Shown: positions 7,622 to 16,043 of the stretch, in pieces
Layout: the number at the start of each line of letters is the position of its first letter
Numbering within the stretch: position 1 is the first letter of the stretch
Assembly (NCBI GenBank): GCA_964546565.1
Contig: CAZJKC010000005.1
Location: 1 to 43,327, forward strand
DNA from: CAG-826 sp964546565
GTDB taxonomy: Bacteria; Bacillota_I; Bacilli_A; RFN20; CAG-826
Direction: 5' to 3'
Length of the DNA stretch: 43,327 nt
The notes under the pieces: generated by a model
The model's database searches: none
What the model saw: only the letters and a program-made list of their open reading frames with translations
What the model was told of the DNA's origin: nothing
Program-made: the position numbers and the translations under genes

Positions 7622-9370
7622 ATGAAAAAAATAAAAAATATTTCTTTATTAATGTTGTTATGTACAACGATTTTAGTTGGATGTAATGATCAACCCACGG
7701 ATTTATCGAATGATAATACTTCCAAAGAATCACCAATTTCAAGTGTTGAAGAACAACCATCATCGAGTGTTGAAAAAACAAAATTAGTGAAAGGAACAGA
7801 TTATATTGCTCACAATGAAACATATCAAAATGGTGGATATGATTATAATGAAGATATGTGGTACATTAATAACCTTAAAGATTTACCATTACCAGATCCT
7901 CAAGTTTATGAAGAAAATGGAATATACTATATTACCGGAACAAGTGACCGTACAAGTTGTAAAGAAATTGATATTTATTGGACGTTGGACTTTATTACTT
8001 ATAACTTAGTCACTAATGTATATATACCTTCTAGTACAGCATGGGAAAGAACTAATCCTGAATTTTATGCTCCGGAGATTTATTGCTTCAATGGTGTTTA
8101 TTATCTTTATTATAGTGCCATGTGTCGAACTAATGATAACGGGCTTCATGATTATCGACGTTATAATAGCGTGGTCTCATCTACGAATCCTTTAGGACCA
8201 TATAAAGCCATTGTCAATGATGAAGTTGATGGTGATACAATGCCTTTATTTGTCAATGATGCTGATGATTGTACATCATTGGATGCGACCATATTCAAAG
8301 ATGATGATGGTCAAATGTATATGTATTATGCGATTACTGATGATGCAGAAAACATTTGTGGCGTGAAGATGACTTCCCCATATCAAGCGGATTGGTCAAC
8401 ACGTAAAGTTCTAGTTAGACCAGGATTTATAGATTCAAATTTTGAAAAGGATGAACGCTTATTAGAATGGGAAATGTGGCGTGGATATTATATTGCCGAG
8501 GGGCCATATATGATTAAGTCACCTAATGGTAAGTATTATTTAACTTACTCGGTCAATGGTTGTTGGAATAAGTATTATAGTGTATGTTACGCAATCAGCG
8601 ATGATCCTTTAGGAAACTTTGTTAAACCTTATGAAGATGGTGAAATGTGGACTAATTTATTACTCGGATATAGTGGTGAAAGAGAGAAAGATGGTACCAT
8701 ATATGAAGAATGGTCTGGATTTGCTTCGGGAACTGGACACCATTGTTTCTTTAAAATCGGTGACCAATTGATGATTGGATATCACGCTCATCAAAATCGT
8801 GATTATAATAGTGATAGCCAATATACGGCAAGATATTTTGCCATGGATTACATATATTTTGATGAAGATGGGAATTTATTTGCCAATGGCCCATCATATT
8901 CGCTTCAACCATTACCAGAAGAATTGAGTGAATATAAAAATATTGCCTTTGGTGCTGAGGTTAAAGGTGAAAATGTTAGTAATATTGAAGCAATAAATGA
9001 TCATTATATTGTTTCTAATTACAATATAGCTGGAGAAGATACAAAAGAAGTATCCCTTGGTAAATATGAGGCTTCCATAACTATCGAATTTGATAAAGAA
9101 TATGAAATTGGCGGTTTTGCGGTTTATAGTAGTGCTTTTTATGATTATCAATTAGAAAATATTAAAGAAGTTATTTTTGATAACGGTTATGTTGTCGAAA
9201 ACTTAAGTAATTGTTATGCTCATTCTAATCCTGACGGATTATCATTTGTTTTCCCAAATAGCGGAATTACTCTTGAATTTTTAAAAACATTCTCTGCCAA
9301 AAGTGTAACATTCGTTTTTAATTCTGCTTCTGATGTTCGACTCAATGAAATTGTTGTTTTAGGTAAATAA
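7622..9370 (+). CDS. GH43-family glycoside hydrolase lipoprotein
   Basis: Probable exo-acting arabinofuranosidase/xylosidase-type enzyme on the outer face of the membrane. The start at 7622 is chosen because AAAGG (7606-7610) is 11 bases away, whereas an in-frame ATG at 7613 is only two bases from it. The 582-residue product has a lipobox LVGC with Cys21, a Ser/Glu-rich linker (about 25-55), and a five-bladed propeller domain. The propeller has the GH43 acids in order: Asp92 in LPDPQVY, Asp221 in SLDATIF, Glu293 in IAEGPYM. A C-terminal jelly-roll-like segment (about 435-582) may bind carbohydrate. It stands alone between two terminators. The substrate cannot be told from sequence. Confidence 0.9.
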   Translation: MKKIKNISLLMLLCTTILVGCNDQPTDLSNDNTSKESPISSVEEQPSSSVEKTKLVKGTDYIAHNETYQNGGYDYNEDMWYINNLKDLPLPDPQVYEENGIYYITGTSDRTSCKEIDIYWTLDFITYNLVTNVYIPSSTAWERTNPEFYAPEIYCFNGVYYLYYSAMCRTNDNGLHDYRRYNSVVSSTNPLGPYKAIVNDEVDGDTMPLFVNDADDCTSLDATIFKDDDGQMYMYYAITDDAENICGVKMTSPYQADWSTRKVLVRPGFIDSNFEKDERLLEWEMWRGYYIAEGPYMIKSPNGKYYLTYSVNGCWNKYYSVCYAISDDPLGNFVKPYEDGEMWTNLLLGYSGEREKDGTIYEEWSGFASGTGHHCFFKIGDQLMIGYHAHQNRDYNSDSQYTARYFAMDYIYFDEDGNLFANGPSYSLQPLPEELSEYKNIAFGAEVKGENVSNIEAINDHYIVSNYNIAGEDTKEVSLGKYEASITIEFDKEYEIGGFAVYSSAFYDYQLENIKEVIFDNGYVVENLSNCYAHSNPDGLSFVFPNSGITLEFLKTFSAKSVTFVFNSASDVRLNEIVVLGK

Positions 9371-9375
9371 TTTAC

Positions 9376-9419
9376 GAGCGTCTTTAGTGAGTCATGTACT
9401 CATATAAGGCGCTTTTTTG
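9376..9419 (+). terminator. Terminator after the GH43 gene
   Basis: AGCG.CTT...GTGAGT pairs with ACTCAT...AAGGCGCT with small internal loops, followed by TTTTTT. It is an imperfect but long stem with a good T-run. Confidence 0.7.
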
Positions 9420-9465
9420 TTTAAAATGTCTATTATTTTATCTTTATTCATAAATTAAATTAGAT

Positions 9466-9735
9466 ATGAAAATGAATAAAGAACAAGAAAAGAAGATTAT
9501 CGAATTTGCTAATTATTTATTAAATTTAACACCGAATGAAATAACTATTCTAGCTTCTTTTATTGGCCTTTTCTTTTCGCAATTTCTCACGCCAAATCAA
9601 CAAAATGTTCTCGGTAATTTCTTTGAACTAATAGGACAAGTATTAATTACGATGGGGGCCCAAGGTCAATATATTACCGCCGATGATGATGAAGATGCCG
9701 CTATTGTTAATAATCGTTATCCTCATAAAAAATAA
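9466..9735 (+). CDS. Small hydrophobic protein of unknown function
   Basis: This 89-residue protein has a charged N-terminus, an LTPNEITILASFIGLFFSQF segment that is hydrophobic or amphipathic, then TPNQQNVLGNFFELIGQVL and an acidic tail (ADDDEDAA). Short proteins with a similar LTP-E-I...LTxxEQNxLGNFLxxIGQ layout are common in Firmicutes genomes, but none has a function I can name. No clear ribosome site is visible. An alternative start at 9472 is equally possible. It sits just before the sigma-factor gene but has its own terminator-bounded upstream side. Confidence 0.6.
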   Translation: MKMNKEQEKKIIEFANYLLNLTPNEITILASFIGLFFSQFLTPNQQNVLGNFFELIGQVLITMGAQGQYITADDDEDAAIVNNRYPHKK

Positions 9736-9747
9736 AAGAATATAAAA

Positions 9748-9756
9748 TGTTATAAT
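9748..9756 (+). promoter_or_regulatory. Extended -10 promoter of the sigma/serpin pair
   Basis: TG (9748-9749), one base, then TATAAT (9751-9756), with no convincing -35 box. It lies about 57 bases before the sigma-factor start. The same TGnTATAAT form occurs before the acyltransferase-like gene. Confidence 0.5.
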
Positions 9757-9812
9757 TAAAGCAACAAAAATACGTATCTTAATGGTCTTATTTATTGAAA
9801 GGAAGTACTTTG

Positions 9813-10349
9813 ATGGGTTCTATAGCAAAACGTGATATCAAAAGATTAGCATCCGCTAATCGTCATGACATGGAAAAAGCCTTTAACCATATTTATCAAG
9901 AATATGTTTTTTTGCTTTATTACATTGCCTTAAAAATAACGAGTAATAGCGAATTATCTAAAGATATTTGTCAGCAAGTATTTCTCAAGTTATATGAAAA
10001 TCGTGGACAAATAAAAACGATTAAAAACTTAAAAGCTTATTTAACGACTATGTGTCGTAACACAGCTATAAACTCCCTTCAAAAAGAAAATAAATATATT
10101 TCCTTAGAAGAAGAAGTTATTGATGAACATAACATTAATAATGATTTTGAGCTTTATATAGCGAAGTTTAAAGATTTTTTACAAGAAGATGAAATTGATT
10201 TAGTTATCTATCGTTTCCTATATGATTTCTCTTTTAATGAGATAGCGGAACTGCATCATTGTTCAATAAATGTCATTACCGGAAAGTATCGTCGCACCAT
10301 GATAAAAATAAGAAAGCATTATCAAGAAAAAAGAGGTGACTTAAAATGA
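9813..10349 (+). CDS. ECF-type RNA polymerase sigma factor
   Basis: This 178-residue two-domain sigma factor redirects RNA polymerase to a small regulon. Region 2 (about 19-90) has the acidic SKDICQQVFLKLYEN segment and LKAYLTTMCRNTAINSL. Region 4 (about 122-172) has a helix-turn-helix, FSFNEIAELHHCSINVITGKYRR in outline. Regions 1 and 3 are missing, as in the ECF group. The ATG at 9813 is chosen because AAAGGAAG (9798-9805) is seven bases upstream; a TTG at 9795 lies before that site. The ATGA overlap with the next gene (10346) couples it to the serpin-bearing membrane protein, which by position should be its anti-sigma partner. Confidence 0.9.
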   Translation: MGSIAKRDIKRLASANRHDMEKAFNHIYQEYVFLLYYIALKITSNSELSKDICQQVFLKLYENRGQIKTIKNLKAYLTTMCRNTAINSLQKENKYISLEEEVIDEHNINNDFELYIAKFKDFLQEDEIDLVIYRFLYDFSFNEIAELHHCSINVITGKYRRTMIKIRKHYQEKRGDLK

Positions 10350-11773
10350 AAAAATTAAAGAAAGAAGTTAAAGAAGATTTTATTAAGAAAACGGAGCAAT
10401 CTTTTGCTTTTAATACCAATGAGTTACCTTTTGAAGAAAAAAAGAAAAAATCGCATATCGGTTTAATAATTTCTTTAACTGCGGTCACCGCATTAGTGGT
10501 TTTCACCATTCCGCTAGCGGCATCATTTTTAAATACAAAGAGTAGTTATAAAACGACGCGTAAATATTATTCACCAGAACAAATAAAATATATTGAAGAA
10601 GCCACCTTTAAACCTCTTAATGAAATTGAATATCCTTCTTCTCGAGGTGACGCTTCTCCTTCAACAGAGTATGTTGAGATGCTTAATGATATAAGTCTTA
10701 ATATTTATCAAAAAATAATGAGACAAGAAAATATGATTTTTTCACCATATTTATTATTTTCTAATTTAATAATTATGGAATCTTTAACAACCGATGAAGA
10801 TTCGATAAATGCTTTTAATGATTTTTTTGGCTCCGAACAGGATTATCTCAATGATTATTTAAAAAATTTTCGTCAAAATTTCTTTTTAAATGAATTTGGG
10901 AGTATGAAATTATATACAAGTGCTTTTTTTAATTATGTATTGCCTTTAAATGATGATGTAATACCGCATTTAACAAAAATGTATTGTGAAGCTTATCAAG
11001 CAGATTTTTTTAATGACAATGATGTTAATAAAATATTAAAATGGGTCGATCAAAAAATAAATACCAAGAATTTTATCACGAAAGACGATTTAAACATCGA
11101 TGAGCATTCCATGATTCTCTTTATGCAAGCCATGTATTATAATCAACGTTGGCAAAAAAAATATTCTTCTTCTAATACAATAAAAGATACTTTTTATTGC
11201 TCGATAGATGATGAAGTTGATGTTGATTTTATGAATCATGAATATTATGGTAAAGTTTATCTTTATGATGATTATTTAACAGTCTTTGATAATTATTACA
11301 ATGGTTATACTATTAAATACATTGTGCCGACCAATGATGATAACATTCATGAGATTGTTGACAAGAACCATATTAATATATTCAAAGAAGATGAATCTAA
11401 AATAATTGAAAATGTTATTATTGATTTATATGTTCCTAAGTTTGAAGTGACCTCTAATATTGATTTTACAGATGTCTTAATTGATTGTGGATTAGAGCCT
11501 TTATTTAAAGGTCATCCTTTTGATAATTTATATGCTGATTTAAAAGGATACACGAGCGTATCGCTTAAATATATTAAACAAAAAAATAAAATTACGTTTA
11601 ATGAAGATGGGACAGAAGTCAAAACATTAACATTCTCAATGATGGCAGGAAATTCTTCACCAGCACCGTATGAAGTTAGCACTATTCGCTTAAATAAACC
11701 ATTTATTTATATAATCTATGATCAAAATCAAATACCATTGTATGTGGGCCATATGGATAATCCCTCAAAGTAA
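10346..11773 (+). CDS. Membrane-anchored serpin, putative anti-sigma partner
   Basis: The 475-residue protein has a short cytoplasmic N-terminus (1-36, basic/acidic), one transmembrane segment (about 38-60) and an extracellular serpin domain (about 108-473). Serpin hallmarks are IFSPYLLFSNL near 131, ILFMQAMYYNQRW near 257, YVPKFEVTSNIDFTDVLIDCGL from 362, the hinge FNEDGTEV (418-425), and RLNKPFIYII with a final GHMDNP. Serpins trap serine or cysteine proteases through a loop that inserts into the main sheet. Here hinge positions 425-428 read V-K-T-L rather than the run of small residues usual in inhibitory serpins. Location, overlap with the sigma gene and topology imitate an anti-sigma factor. 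The regulatory role is inferred. Confidence 0.88.
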   Translation: MKKLKKEVKEDFIKKTEQSFAFNTNELPFEEKKKKSHIGLIISLTAVTALVVFTIPLAASFLNTKSSYKTTRKYYSPEQIKYIEEATFKPLNEIEYPSSRGDASPSTEYVEMLNDISLNIYQKIMRQENMIFSPYLLFSNLIIMESLTTDEDSINAFNDFFGSEQDYLNDYLKNFRQNFFLNEFGSMKLYTSAFFNYVLPLNDDVIPHLTKMYCEAYQADFFNDNDVNKILKWVDQKINTKNFITKDDLNIDEHSMILFMQAMYYNQRWQKKYSSSNTIKDTFYCSIDDEVDVDFMNHEYYGKVYLYDDYLTVFDNYYNGYTIKYIVPTNDDNIHEIVDKNHINIFKEDESKIIENVIIDLYVPKFEVTSNIDFTDVLIDCGLEPLFKGHPFDNLYADLKGYTSVSLKYIKQKNKITFNEDGTEVKTLTFSMMAGNSSPAPYEVSTIRLNKPFIYIIYDQNQIPLYVGHMDNPSK

Positions 11774-11856
11774 AACTTTAAATATCCATATAACGTAATT
11801 TCTAAAATATCGAGTATAATTACTTTATATATAATTGATTAAAGGAAAGTGATTGT

Positions 11857-12651
11857 ATGAAAAATGTTTTAGTAATTGGCGCTTTAGGTGGAATGGGAAA
11901 GGCCATATGTGATTTGCTTAATGAAAAAGGATATAACGTTTATAAAATTGATTATCATCCAAACAATGATTCTCTTGAGAATTATTATCAATGTGATATT
12001 CGTTTGATGGAAAATATTCAAAAAGTTTATGAAGATTTATCAAAAAAAATAGATGAATTGTTTGCTATTATACATGTGGCTGGTATCTATATGATGGATT
12101 CTTTATTAGAAATGGATGAAGAAAGAATCAAAAAAATATTTGATATTAATGTTTTCGGTATTTATCGCATCAATAAGGTATTTTTACCATTATTAAGAAA
12201 AGGAAGTCGCATTATTATTACATCTAGTGAAGTAGCCCCACTTAAGCCATTACCATTTAATGGCATTTATTCCATCACTAAGGCGACAATTGAAAAATAT
12301 GCATATTCCTTACGGATGGAGACTAATCTTTTAGGTATTTATGTTGCAATCATTCGTCCGGGAGCAGTGAAAACGAACTTACTTAATAATTCACTTAGTG
12401 AGTTAGATTCTTTTTGTGAAAAAACGGAAGTATTTCAAAATAGTTCAAAAAAATTCAAAAAAATTGTGGATTCGGTAGAATCAAAATCCATTACCCCTGA
12501 ACGTCTTGCTAAAGTTGTATATAAAGCGGTAAAAAAGAGAAAACCTCGTTATGTATATCGCATTAATGCGAATTTCTTGTTGAAATTATTTAATATTTTA
12601 CCAAGCCGTTTTCAAGTTTATTTGATTGGAAAATTATTGAAGAGTAAATAA
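11857..12651 (+). CDS. Short-chain dehydrogenase/reductase
   Basis: NAD(P)-dependent oxidoreductase of the classical SDR family, 264 residues. It shows the Rossmann glycine motif GALGGMGKA (8-16), an acidic/basic site after the second strand (IDYHP), HVAG at 73-76 in the position of NNAG, a TSSE segment with catalytic Ser at 123-124, and the Tyr138-x3-Lys142 pair in GIYSITKAT. RPGAVKT after it closes the cofactor site. The C-terminal 60 residues (PERLAKVVYKAVKKRKPRY, FNILPSRF) are typical of lipid- or sterol-acting SDRs, but the substrate is unknown. A TATAAT at 11815-11820 and AAAGGAAAG before the start suggest a separate transcript. It lies upstream of an acyltransferase-like gene. Confidence 0.9.
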   Translation: MKNVLVIGALGGMGKAICDLLNEKGYNVYKIDYHPNNDSLENYYQCDIRLMENIQKVYEDLSKKIDELFAIIHVAGIYMMDSLLEMDEERIKKIFDINVFGIYRINKVFLPLLRKGSRIIITSSEVAPLKPLPFNGIYSITKATIEKYAYSLRMETNLLGIYVAIIRPGAVKTNLLNNSLSELDSFCEKTEVFQNSSKKFKKIVDSVESKSITPERLAKVVYKAVKKRKPRYVYRINANFLLKLFNILPSRFQVYLIGKLLKSK

Positions 12652-12717
12652 TACTTTTAACTAACTTTCGGTATGATGCGACTAATAAAAATCGTTATCG
12701 AATGTCTTGAATAAGTA

Positions 12718-12726
12718 TGATATAAT
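12718..12726 (+). promoter_or_regulatory. Extended -10 promoter
   Basis: TG (12718-12719), one base, TATAAT (12721-12726), without a clear -35. It is 26 bases before the GTG start of the next gene. Confidence 0.55.
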
Positions 12727-12752
12727 GAAATAGATTACTCGAGGTGATAAAG

Positions 12753-14024
12753 GTGGCTAGTTGGTATAAATTGGATAATGCAGCAAAGATTTTTCCTTTT
12801 ATTTATTCTAAAAAGGACACTAACTCATTCCGCCTTTCGTGTGTTTTTGTTGATGATATTATTGTAGAACATCTAAAACCGGCTTTAAAGTCGGCTTTAC
12901 GTCGTTTTCCTACTTTCTGTGTAAAATTAAAACGGGGTTTATTTTGGAATTATTTTGATCATAATAATGCCGAGCCGTTTATTAAAGAAGAGAATCCTTG
13001 TTTAGGTTTATCAATACATTTACGTAAGAATCATGGTTTTTTATTCACATTATCATATTATGGAAAGCGTTTATCTTTAGAAGTATTTCATTCTCTTGGT
13101 GATGGGACAGGGGCCTTAGAGTTCTTTAAATGCATTTGTTATTATTATCTGATCGAATGTGGTATTTCTATTGAAAATCATGGTGAAGTATTAAGTGAAG
13201 AATTCGAAAAATTAGCTTCTGAAAAAGAAGACTGTTTTAATTGGAATTATGATTCGAACATTAAAGCGTATCCTGCGGAACCAAAAGCCTATCGCCTTAA
13301 AGGACATCTATATCCCGATGTATTTACAGGGATTATTCACGCAATTACGCCCGTTGATTCTTTGTTAAAAGCGGCACATAAATATAATGCGACAATAACC
13401 GAATATATTTCCGGTTGTATTTTAAAATCTATTTATGAGCTTTATTATATTCATGATACGAAAGCGAAAAGACCTGCCGTATTATTTTTGCCAGTTAATG
13501 CACGGAAATTTTTTGATTCGCAATCGGTTCGTAATTTTGTCCTTTATGTACGTGTTAAAACCAAATATCAAGAAGGACCTATTTCTTTAGAACAAATGAT
13601 TAATTTAGTAAAAGATACTTTAAAAGAAGAATTAACAAAAGAAAAATTATCATCACGTATTGTCGCTAATGTGCGCTTTGAAAAATACTTTTTTATTCGA
13701 ATTTTGCCATTGTTTTTAAAGACTATCGGTATGAAAATAGGCTATCATGTAGCTGGACAAGATGCGAATACGATAAGCTTTTCGAATCTGGGGGTCATTG
13801 ATCTTCCTGATGATATGAAAAAATACATTACCCAATTCGAGTTTATGATTGCGGCTTCTAATGATTTACCATATAATATGGCCGCTTGTTCATATAATAA
13901 TAATTTTGTTTTAACTTTCTCCGCTCGCTATATGGAACGCTATTTTATTCGTCATATTATCAATCAATTGGTAAGTGATGGTGTACCTGTTGAAGTACAA
14001 GCGAATGATTTGGAGGTGGAATAA
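12753..14024 (+). CDS. Condensation/alcohol acetyltransferase-like protein
   Basis: This 423-residue member of the CoA-dependent acyltransferase (condensation-domain) superfamily carries the catalytic HxxxDG motif as H113-S-L-G-D117-G118 in EVFHSLGDGTGALEF. Later landmarks include LFLPVNARKFFD and ISFSNLGVIDLPDDM, which match the second half of the two-lobed fold (the DFGWG-like region is not obvious). GTG at 12753 is taken as the start because GAGGTGAT (12741-12748) is correctly spaced; the earlier GTG at 12744 lies inside that site. The next gene follows directly with a DUF6320-like product, a pairing I recall from clostridial genomes. It probably acylates an alcohol or glycolipid. Substrate unknown. 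Confidence 0.8.
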   Translation: MASWYKLDNAAKIFPFIYSKKDTNSFRLSCVFVDDIIVEHLKPALKSALRRFPTFCVKLKRGLFWNYFDHNNAEPFIKEENPCLGLSIHLRKNHGFLFTLSYYGKRLSLEVFHSLGDGTGALEFFKCICYYYLIECGISIENHGEVLSEEFEKLASEKEDCFNWNYDSNIKAYPAEPKAYRLKGHLYPDVFTGIIHAITPVDSLLKAAHKYNATITEYISGCILKSIYELYYIHDTKAKRPAVLFLPVNARKFFDSQSVRNFVLYVRVKTKYQEGPISLEQMINLVKDTLKEELTKEKLSSRIVANVRFEKYFFIRILPLFLKTIGMKIGYHVAGQDANTISFSNLGVIDLPDDMKKYITQFEFMIAASNDLPYNMAACSYNNNFVLTFSARYMERYFIRHIINQLVSDGVPVEVQANDLEVE

Positions 14025-14025
14025 G

Positions 14026-14721
14026 ATGAAACATTGCCCACGTTGTCATGTTGATGTTAATGCGGATCGTAAATTATGTCCCTTATGCTTCCATGTCTTA
14101 GAAGAGAATGATAAAGAAAGAAATTATCAAGAATATCCTAAGTATGTTGGAATGCCTAGAAGTCATACCCTTGTGATGCGCATCTTTCTATATTTAGTTA
14201 TCGTTGCCATTATCGCTTGCTCGATTACCAATATCGCAACTCTCAATACGAGTGATATTATTCCATGGTGGTGTGTCATTGTTGATGGATGCTTAATTTA
14301 CTTTTATTGTTTTGTGGCTTATATGATTAAAGCAGAGCAATCTATGGTAGTGCGGTTTATGGTCCATCTTTTAATCTTATCGGGGGTCCTTATCGCTATC
14401 GACTTAATATCACGACCCGCAAGTGTGACAACTTTATGGTCATTAAGTTACGTTATTCCTTTTGCGATATCAGCAACGATTATTACGGTTTTATTTATGA
14501 TATTTATTCGTCCTTCTTTATATCGCGATTATTTACCCACTTTAATATTTATATCATTGATAGGTGTTATACCATTAATTTTATACTTTACAACCTCTTT
14601 ATTCTCGGTTTTATGGCCCGCTATTGTTTCTTGTGCGGTTGGAGCCATGGTTATTTTAGGAATCTTTATTTTCCCGCAGAGAGTGACACAAGAAGAAATT
14701 CAAAAAAGATTTCATCTTTAA
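14026..14721 (+). CDS. Zinc-ribbon membrane protein, DUF6320-like
   Basis: This 231-residue protein opens with a zinc ribbon (CPRCHVDVNADRKLCPLC: Cys4, Cys7, Cys19, Cys22), then six or so transmembrane segments between about residues 48 and 220 and a short basic tail. The GGAGGTGG site at 14012-14019 and the ATG at 14026 fix the start, two bases beyond the stop of the acyltransferase-like gene, so the two genes are co-expressed. The arrangement matches the uncharacterised DUF6320 family. It may hold the acyltransferase-like partner at the membrane or carry its substrate. That is inferred from context only. Confidence 0.78.
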   Translation: MKHCPRCHVDVNADRKLCPLCFHVLEENDKERNYQEYPKYVGMPRSHTLVMRIFLYLVIVAIIACSITNIATLNTSDIIPWWCVIVDGCLIYFYCFVAYMIKAEQSMVVRFMVHLLILSGVLIAIDLISRPASVTTLWSLSYVIPFAISATIITVLFMIFIRPSLYRDYLPTLIFISLIGVIPLILYFTTSLFSVLWPAIVSCAVGAMVILGIFIFPQRVTQEEIQKRFHL

Positions 14722-14756
14722 TAAATGATGAATAATTAGTATGGAAGGAATATTTT

Positions 14757-15689
14757 ATGGATTCATTGCAAAAATTATTTGATCAACGTAAATATGATTT
14801 ATTATTAAGTATCACCGAAGGAACATTAGATGCGAATTCTTTATGGTATCGCCTTCGTTCTTTAATTGCTCTTGGAAAAAATGAATCGGCCTTGTCTTTA
14901 ATAGAAGATCATCTTCCATCATTTGCAGAATATATTACGCAAGTAATTGATATTCATATGGATCTTCTTTGCTCACTTGGAAGATATGAGCAAACTTATG
15001 AGAAATTAGAAAAATACGATGATTTAGGATATATTTCTATGGAATTAGAAGAGAAAATAAAGGATTGGCGTCATTCCCTTTTTATAAAAGGTCATTCGTT
15101 AGATCTTAAAAGACGTGATTTTGTAACTGTCGAATATAAAAAAATACTTCGCGATTATAAATCAGTTCAACCAGCTGAATTATTAGAATTAATGTCAAGA
15201 CTCACGGAGCTTAATATTAGTTATATGATAAAAGACATTCAAAAGTTATTTATGGATGAATCATTTAATGATTACTTAAAGACTTATCTTCTTTTAGTAC
15301 TTGTTAAATATAAACAACAACATGAGTATACATTTGCTAAAAGAGGGGCTATTTATACTATTAATCCTTATGAATTAGACCCTCCTTATGTTTTACCAAA
15401 ATATCATGACTTAGTAAATAAAATTAAAGAATTGGATAAATCCCCTTATATTTTTAATGTCGCACGTTCATTATTAGATGCCTATATTATGGATATTTAT
15501 CCTATGGATATTGAAGAAGATGAGATTGATTTACATGCTGCAGCCTTTATTGTTATCGCTAATAAATATTTGTGCCTTGATCCTTCTTTAGAAAAGTATG
15601 CTACTTTAGCTAAAGTCAAAGAAGATGTATTAGATAACAAAATTGAAGAAATAATGGAAATAATTCAAAATGAAAAACCCATTTTATAA
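14757..15689 (+). CDS. TPR-like helical repeat protein upstream of tig
   Basis: This 310-residue soluble, mostly helical protein has repeated helix pairs in the first half (QKLFDQRKYDLLLSI, LWYRLRSLIALGKNESALSLI, DLLCSLGRYEQTYEKLEKY) that read as degenerate tetratricopeptide repeats. It resembles the DUF3196 family known from Mollicutes and streptococci. In B. subtilis the TPR protein YsoA lies just before tig, and this gene holds the same place, so it may be the counterpart. The function is unknown, most likely protein-protein interaction. GGAAGGA (14743-14749) precedes the ATG. Confidence 0.78.
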   Translation: MDSLQKLFDQRKYDLLLSITEGTLDANSLWYRLRSLIALGKNESALSLIEDHLPSFAEYITQVIDIHMDLLCSLGRYEQTYEKLEKYDDLGYISMELEEKIKDWRHSLFIKGHSLDLKRRDFVTVEYKKILRDYKSVQPAELLELMSRLTELNISYMIKDIQKLFMDESFNDYLKTYLLLVLVKYKQQHEYTFAKRGAIYTINPYELDPPYVLPKYHDLVNKIKELDKSPYIFNVARSLLDAYIMDIYPMDIEEDEIDLHAAAFIVIANKYLCLDPSLEKYATLAKVKEDVLDNKIEEIMEIIQNEKPIL

Positions 15690-15760
15690 CAAAGTGCAAT
15701 TTGTGAAAAATGGTTATAAAGATTAAGTTTCAAACACTAATGACTTAGCAAAAATTCGTC

Positions 15761-15796
15761 AAGCACTTATCTATAATGATAAGCCTTATTTTTAAT
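15761..15796 (+). terminator. Terminator after the TPR-like gene
   Basis: AAG..CTTATC-TATAAT-GATAAG.CTT followed by ATTTTTA. The central six pairs are perfect. It is A+T-rich and moderately strong. Confidence 0.5.
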
Positions 15797-15963
15797 AAAA
15801 GTGATTTTAATCTTTTGACAAAAGAGATTTAAATAATTGCTACAAATAACAAGTTTATATATACGAAGTTCATTTGTTATTTATATTCGTTAGTTTTTTT
15901 ATAAAAAACGCGAAAATGAGATAACTATAAGACAAATTTGCGACAAAATCGATTAATATTTTA

Positions 15964-15992
15964 TTGTGTATAATTTATTATTAGTATATAAT
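15964..15992 (+). promoter_or_regulatory. Likely tig promoter
   Basis: TTGTGT (15964-15969) and TATAAT (15987-15992) are spaced by 17 bases, about 50 bases before the trigger factor start. A second TATAAT at 15969-15974 lacks a matching -35. Confidence 0.5.
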
Positions 15993-16043
15993 AAATCTCG
16001 TACGAATTATTGTCGCTATCGTTTTTTAGGAGGAAATTATTTT

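Larger units (their letters stand above)
15690..16043. other. 354-base intergenic region before tig
   Basis: No credible gene was seen here. It holds a terminator-like hairpin (15761-15796), a palindrome CTTTTG-A-CAAAAG (about 15814-15826) with flanking TTTAATC/GATTTAAA complementarity, a loose ACGAA/TTCGT hairpin before TTTTTTT (about 15863-15901), and the tig promoter. Confidence 0.5.

Noticed and set aside
12744..12752. GTG at 12744 as start of the acyltransferase-like gene
   Set aside because: This codon lies inside the GAGGTGAT ribosome site that serves the GTG at 12753.
15690..15963. Small RNA or short gene in the gap before tig
   Set aside because: Frames are under 15 codons without ribosome sites; only hairpins and a promoter were seen. 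A structured RNA cannot be excluded without comparative data.
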